Positions 62,577-64,000 of a stretch of 64,000 nt of DNA are shown here, piece after piece. Every line of letters starts with the position of its first letter. The first letter of the stretch is position 1. The notes beneath the pieces are model-generated. The model searched no databases. It saw only the letters and a program-made list of their open reading frames with translations, and had not been told where the DNA came from. The position numbers were made by a program, and so were the translations under genes. This DNA is from Neodiprion pinetum (lineage: Eukaryota > Arthropoda > Insecta > Hymenoptera > Diprionidae), in NCBI RefSeq assembly GCF_021155775.2, contig NC_060238.1, positions 17,956,542 to 18,020,541 of the forward strand, read 5' to 3'.

Positions 62577-63302
62577 GGGTATTCCGTTTCAAATAAACGG
62601 CCCATGTACTTCATCCTCTTCTATTTCATTCATTTTTTAGTATCATTTTCTTACCGATCCGAAAGGTCACGGAACTTTTTTCAAATTTTTTAAGTCACTG
62701 GTCAATTTGAAAAAAAATTGAAAAACCAATTCCGAAAACGCCATTTTTTTTTTAATTTTCAAACAATTCGCACAAATTCTATGATTTAAAATGTGATTTT
62801 TAAACACCACACGACAATGGGATCTCAATATCAACTATATTTTTGCAAATTTTTAGTTTTTCCAAGTCGGAATTGATTTTTTTTTTTTTTTTTCTCCTTC
62901 TTTTATTACCCGGTATAAATTGATCATGGAATCATGAAAATGATGCGATTCTGAATTCTATTAAAATCAAGACATGTTGGGAGAAAAAAAAAAAAATTTC
63001 GACATGAAAAAACTAGCGATTTATCAAAAAAATAGTAAATTTTGAGATCCCATGATTGAGTCGTGCTCAAAAATCACATTTCAAATCATACAGTCGGTGT
63101 GAATTTTTTTCGGACCCAAAAAAATGACGTTTTCGTAATCGGCTTTGCAATTTTTTTTTTGTTAAATTTCACCGGCTTAAAAAAATCTGAAAAAAACCCC
63201 GCTACCTTTTTGGGTTGGCAAGAACATCGTGCTAAAAAAAAAAAAATTAAAAATCGAAGGCGGTGAGGTACACGGGCTGCTAATTTGACTTGGAATGCCC
63301 CA
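62577..63302. mobile_element. TA-flanked foldback element, ~726 bp
   Basis: The left end is TA then GGGTATTCCGTTTCAAATAA, continuing CGGCCCATGTACTTCA. Read inward, the right end is TA then TGGGGCATTCCAAGTCAAAT, continuing AGCAGCCCGTGTACCTCA. Further matches are AAACGCCATTTTT versus AAACGTCATTTTT, ATGATTTAAAATGTGATTTT versus ATGATTTGAAATGTGATTTT, and TGGGATCTCAATAT versus TGGGATCTCAAAAT. GGGG-ATTCC ends recur at 52.84 kb. Confidence 0.84.
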
Positions 63303-63304
63303 TA

Positions 63305-63650
63305 CGTACAAAAAAGATAGAAATGACTTGCAACAGAAGAAACGTAAACCTAGAAAGAGGAGAATCTGAAGGCAGAAAGTGGATTCGATACCTAAGCCGT
63401 GTGATCCATACAGGGGCTCAGGGATTTGTCAACAACATGATACCTGGCACAACACGGCTTAGCCATCGTGTTTCGAGTGAGTCAAGAAGGCGGCAGCGTT
63501 TTTAGTCCGCCTCCGAAAATCTAAAAGAAACTTTTATCCGGTCTTTTGTATTTGTAGAGAGCGCAAACACACGGTTGAATGTTGGGTGATAGGTAGGTAA
63601 GACAGCAGTTCTCGTTTTGATCCGCTTTGAAGACGACATACCGCGGAAAA
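63305..63650. other. Unannotated DNA
   Basis: A less AT-rich stretch with a plus-strand frame of about 71 codons (63290-63505) that has no recognised domain. Confidence 0.35.
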
Positions 63651-63654
63651 AGAA

Positions 63655-64000
63655 TGATACAAAGATTACAGCCGCATTAAAGAGAGTAAAAAATAATTAC
63701 AAAGATCACAGAGATTGAAAACATTACCGGAAATACAAAATGATTGCATAGATGACAAAGATTTCAAGGACTTCGATGATTACATTGGTAACATGAGGGA
63801 TTTTGAGAGGTTGCAAAAAAGAAAAAATATACGTTACAATCGATTACAAAGATTACAAGTACGTAACTGCGAACAGTACCAGAATCGTAAGAATTGCATG
63901 TAAATTACAAAGATAACTTGCGTAACACGAAGAGAATACAAATGACTACGAAAGATCACGGGAGATTACAAACGATTGCATGGATTTCAAGGATCACAAA
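63655..64000 (-). repeat. Second GTAATC-family array, opposite orientation, cut by the window edge
   Basis: ATTACAAAGATTACAAGT, AATTACAAAGATCACAGAGA, GATTACAAACGATTGCATGG and similar words are reverse complements of the units at 11.3-12.5 kb. The array runs past the right edge. Confidence 0.8.

Noticed and set aside
1..64000. tRNA, rRNA, known microRNA or reverse-transcriptase remains
   Set aside because: I looked for B-box-like GGTTCGAA words, common conserved insect microRNA seeds and typical polymerase motifs by eye and found none convincing; a covariance or profile search could still reveal some.

Overview
The window looks like eukaryotic, probably insect, nuclear DNA that is non-coding almost throughout. 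It is AT-rich, full of homopolymer and dinucleotide runs, and dense in short palindromic transposon relics. It has no operon-like ORF packing, no rRNA or tRNA gene that I can recognise, and no reading frame with convincing similarity to a cellular protein. Short interstitial runs of CCTAA/TTAGG, the common arthropod telomere motif, and Tc1/mariner-type remains fit an insect. A hymenopteran is my best guess, but the sequence does not prove it. The window is most likely intergenic DNA or the inside of very long introns.

Layout. 1-6.3 kb: a possible splice acceptor at the extreme left, a GGGGAATTTT-type degenerate repeat, mostly unremarkable AT-rich DNA, and head-to-head degenerate repeat tracts. 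6.4-14 kb: a 100-bp hairpin, two copies of a TTAA-flanked MITE, microsatellites, a candidate first exon near 9.8 kb and a 1.2-kb GTAATC array. 17-19 kb: a very young ~1-kb foldback element with perfect 11-bp ends and a TTA duplication, then one arm of an older element. 22.3-24.2 kb: a 300-bp tandem array that inverts at its right end, then a second degenerate AT-rich array. 27.9-28.9 kb: a TTAA-flanked element with GGGGG ends. 32.5-33.3 kb: TTAGG-type islets around a small foldback element. 34.5-42.5 kb: a cluster of foldback elements and the only clear protein relic, the C-terminal end of a mariner-like transposase on the minus strand. 45-50 kb: three more foldback or MITE insertions plus a solo MITE arm. 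52.8-53.8, 59.6-60.5 and 62.6-63.3 kb: further foldback elements. The window ends inside a second GTAATC-family array in the opposite orientation.

The main biological content is this transposon landscape. Most elements are inverted repeats of 100-1000 bp without coding capacity. Several have a TA dinucleotide at both edges, as expected of elements moved by Tc1/mariner transposases; others have TTAA or TTA. The decayed transposase at 37.5-37.8 kb shows that such enzymes once lived here, but nothing ties it to a particular MITE. Candidate exons are listed with low confidence because they rest on splice-site strings alone. I found no evidence of a new enzymatic or defence system.
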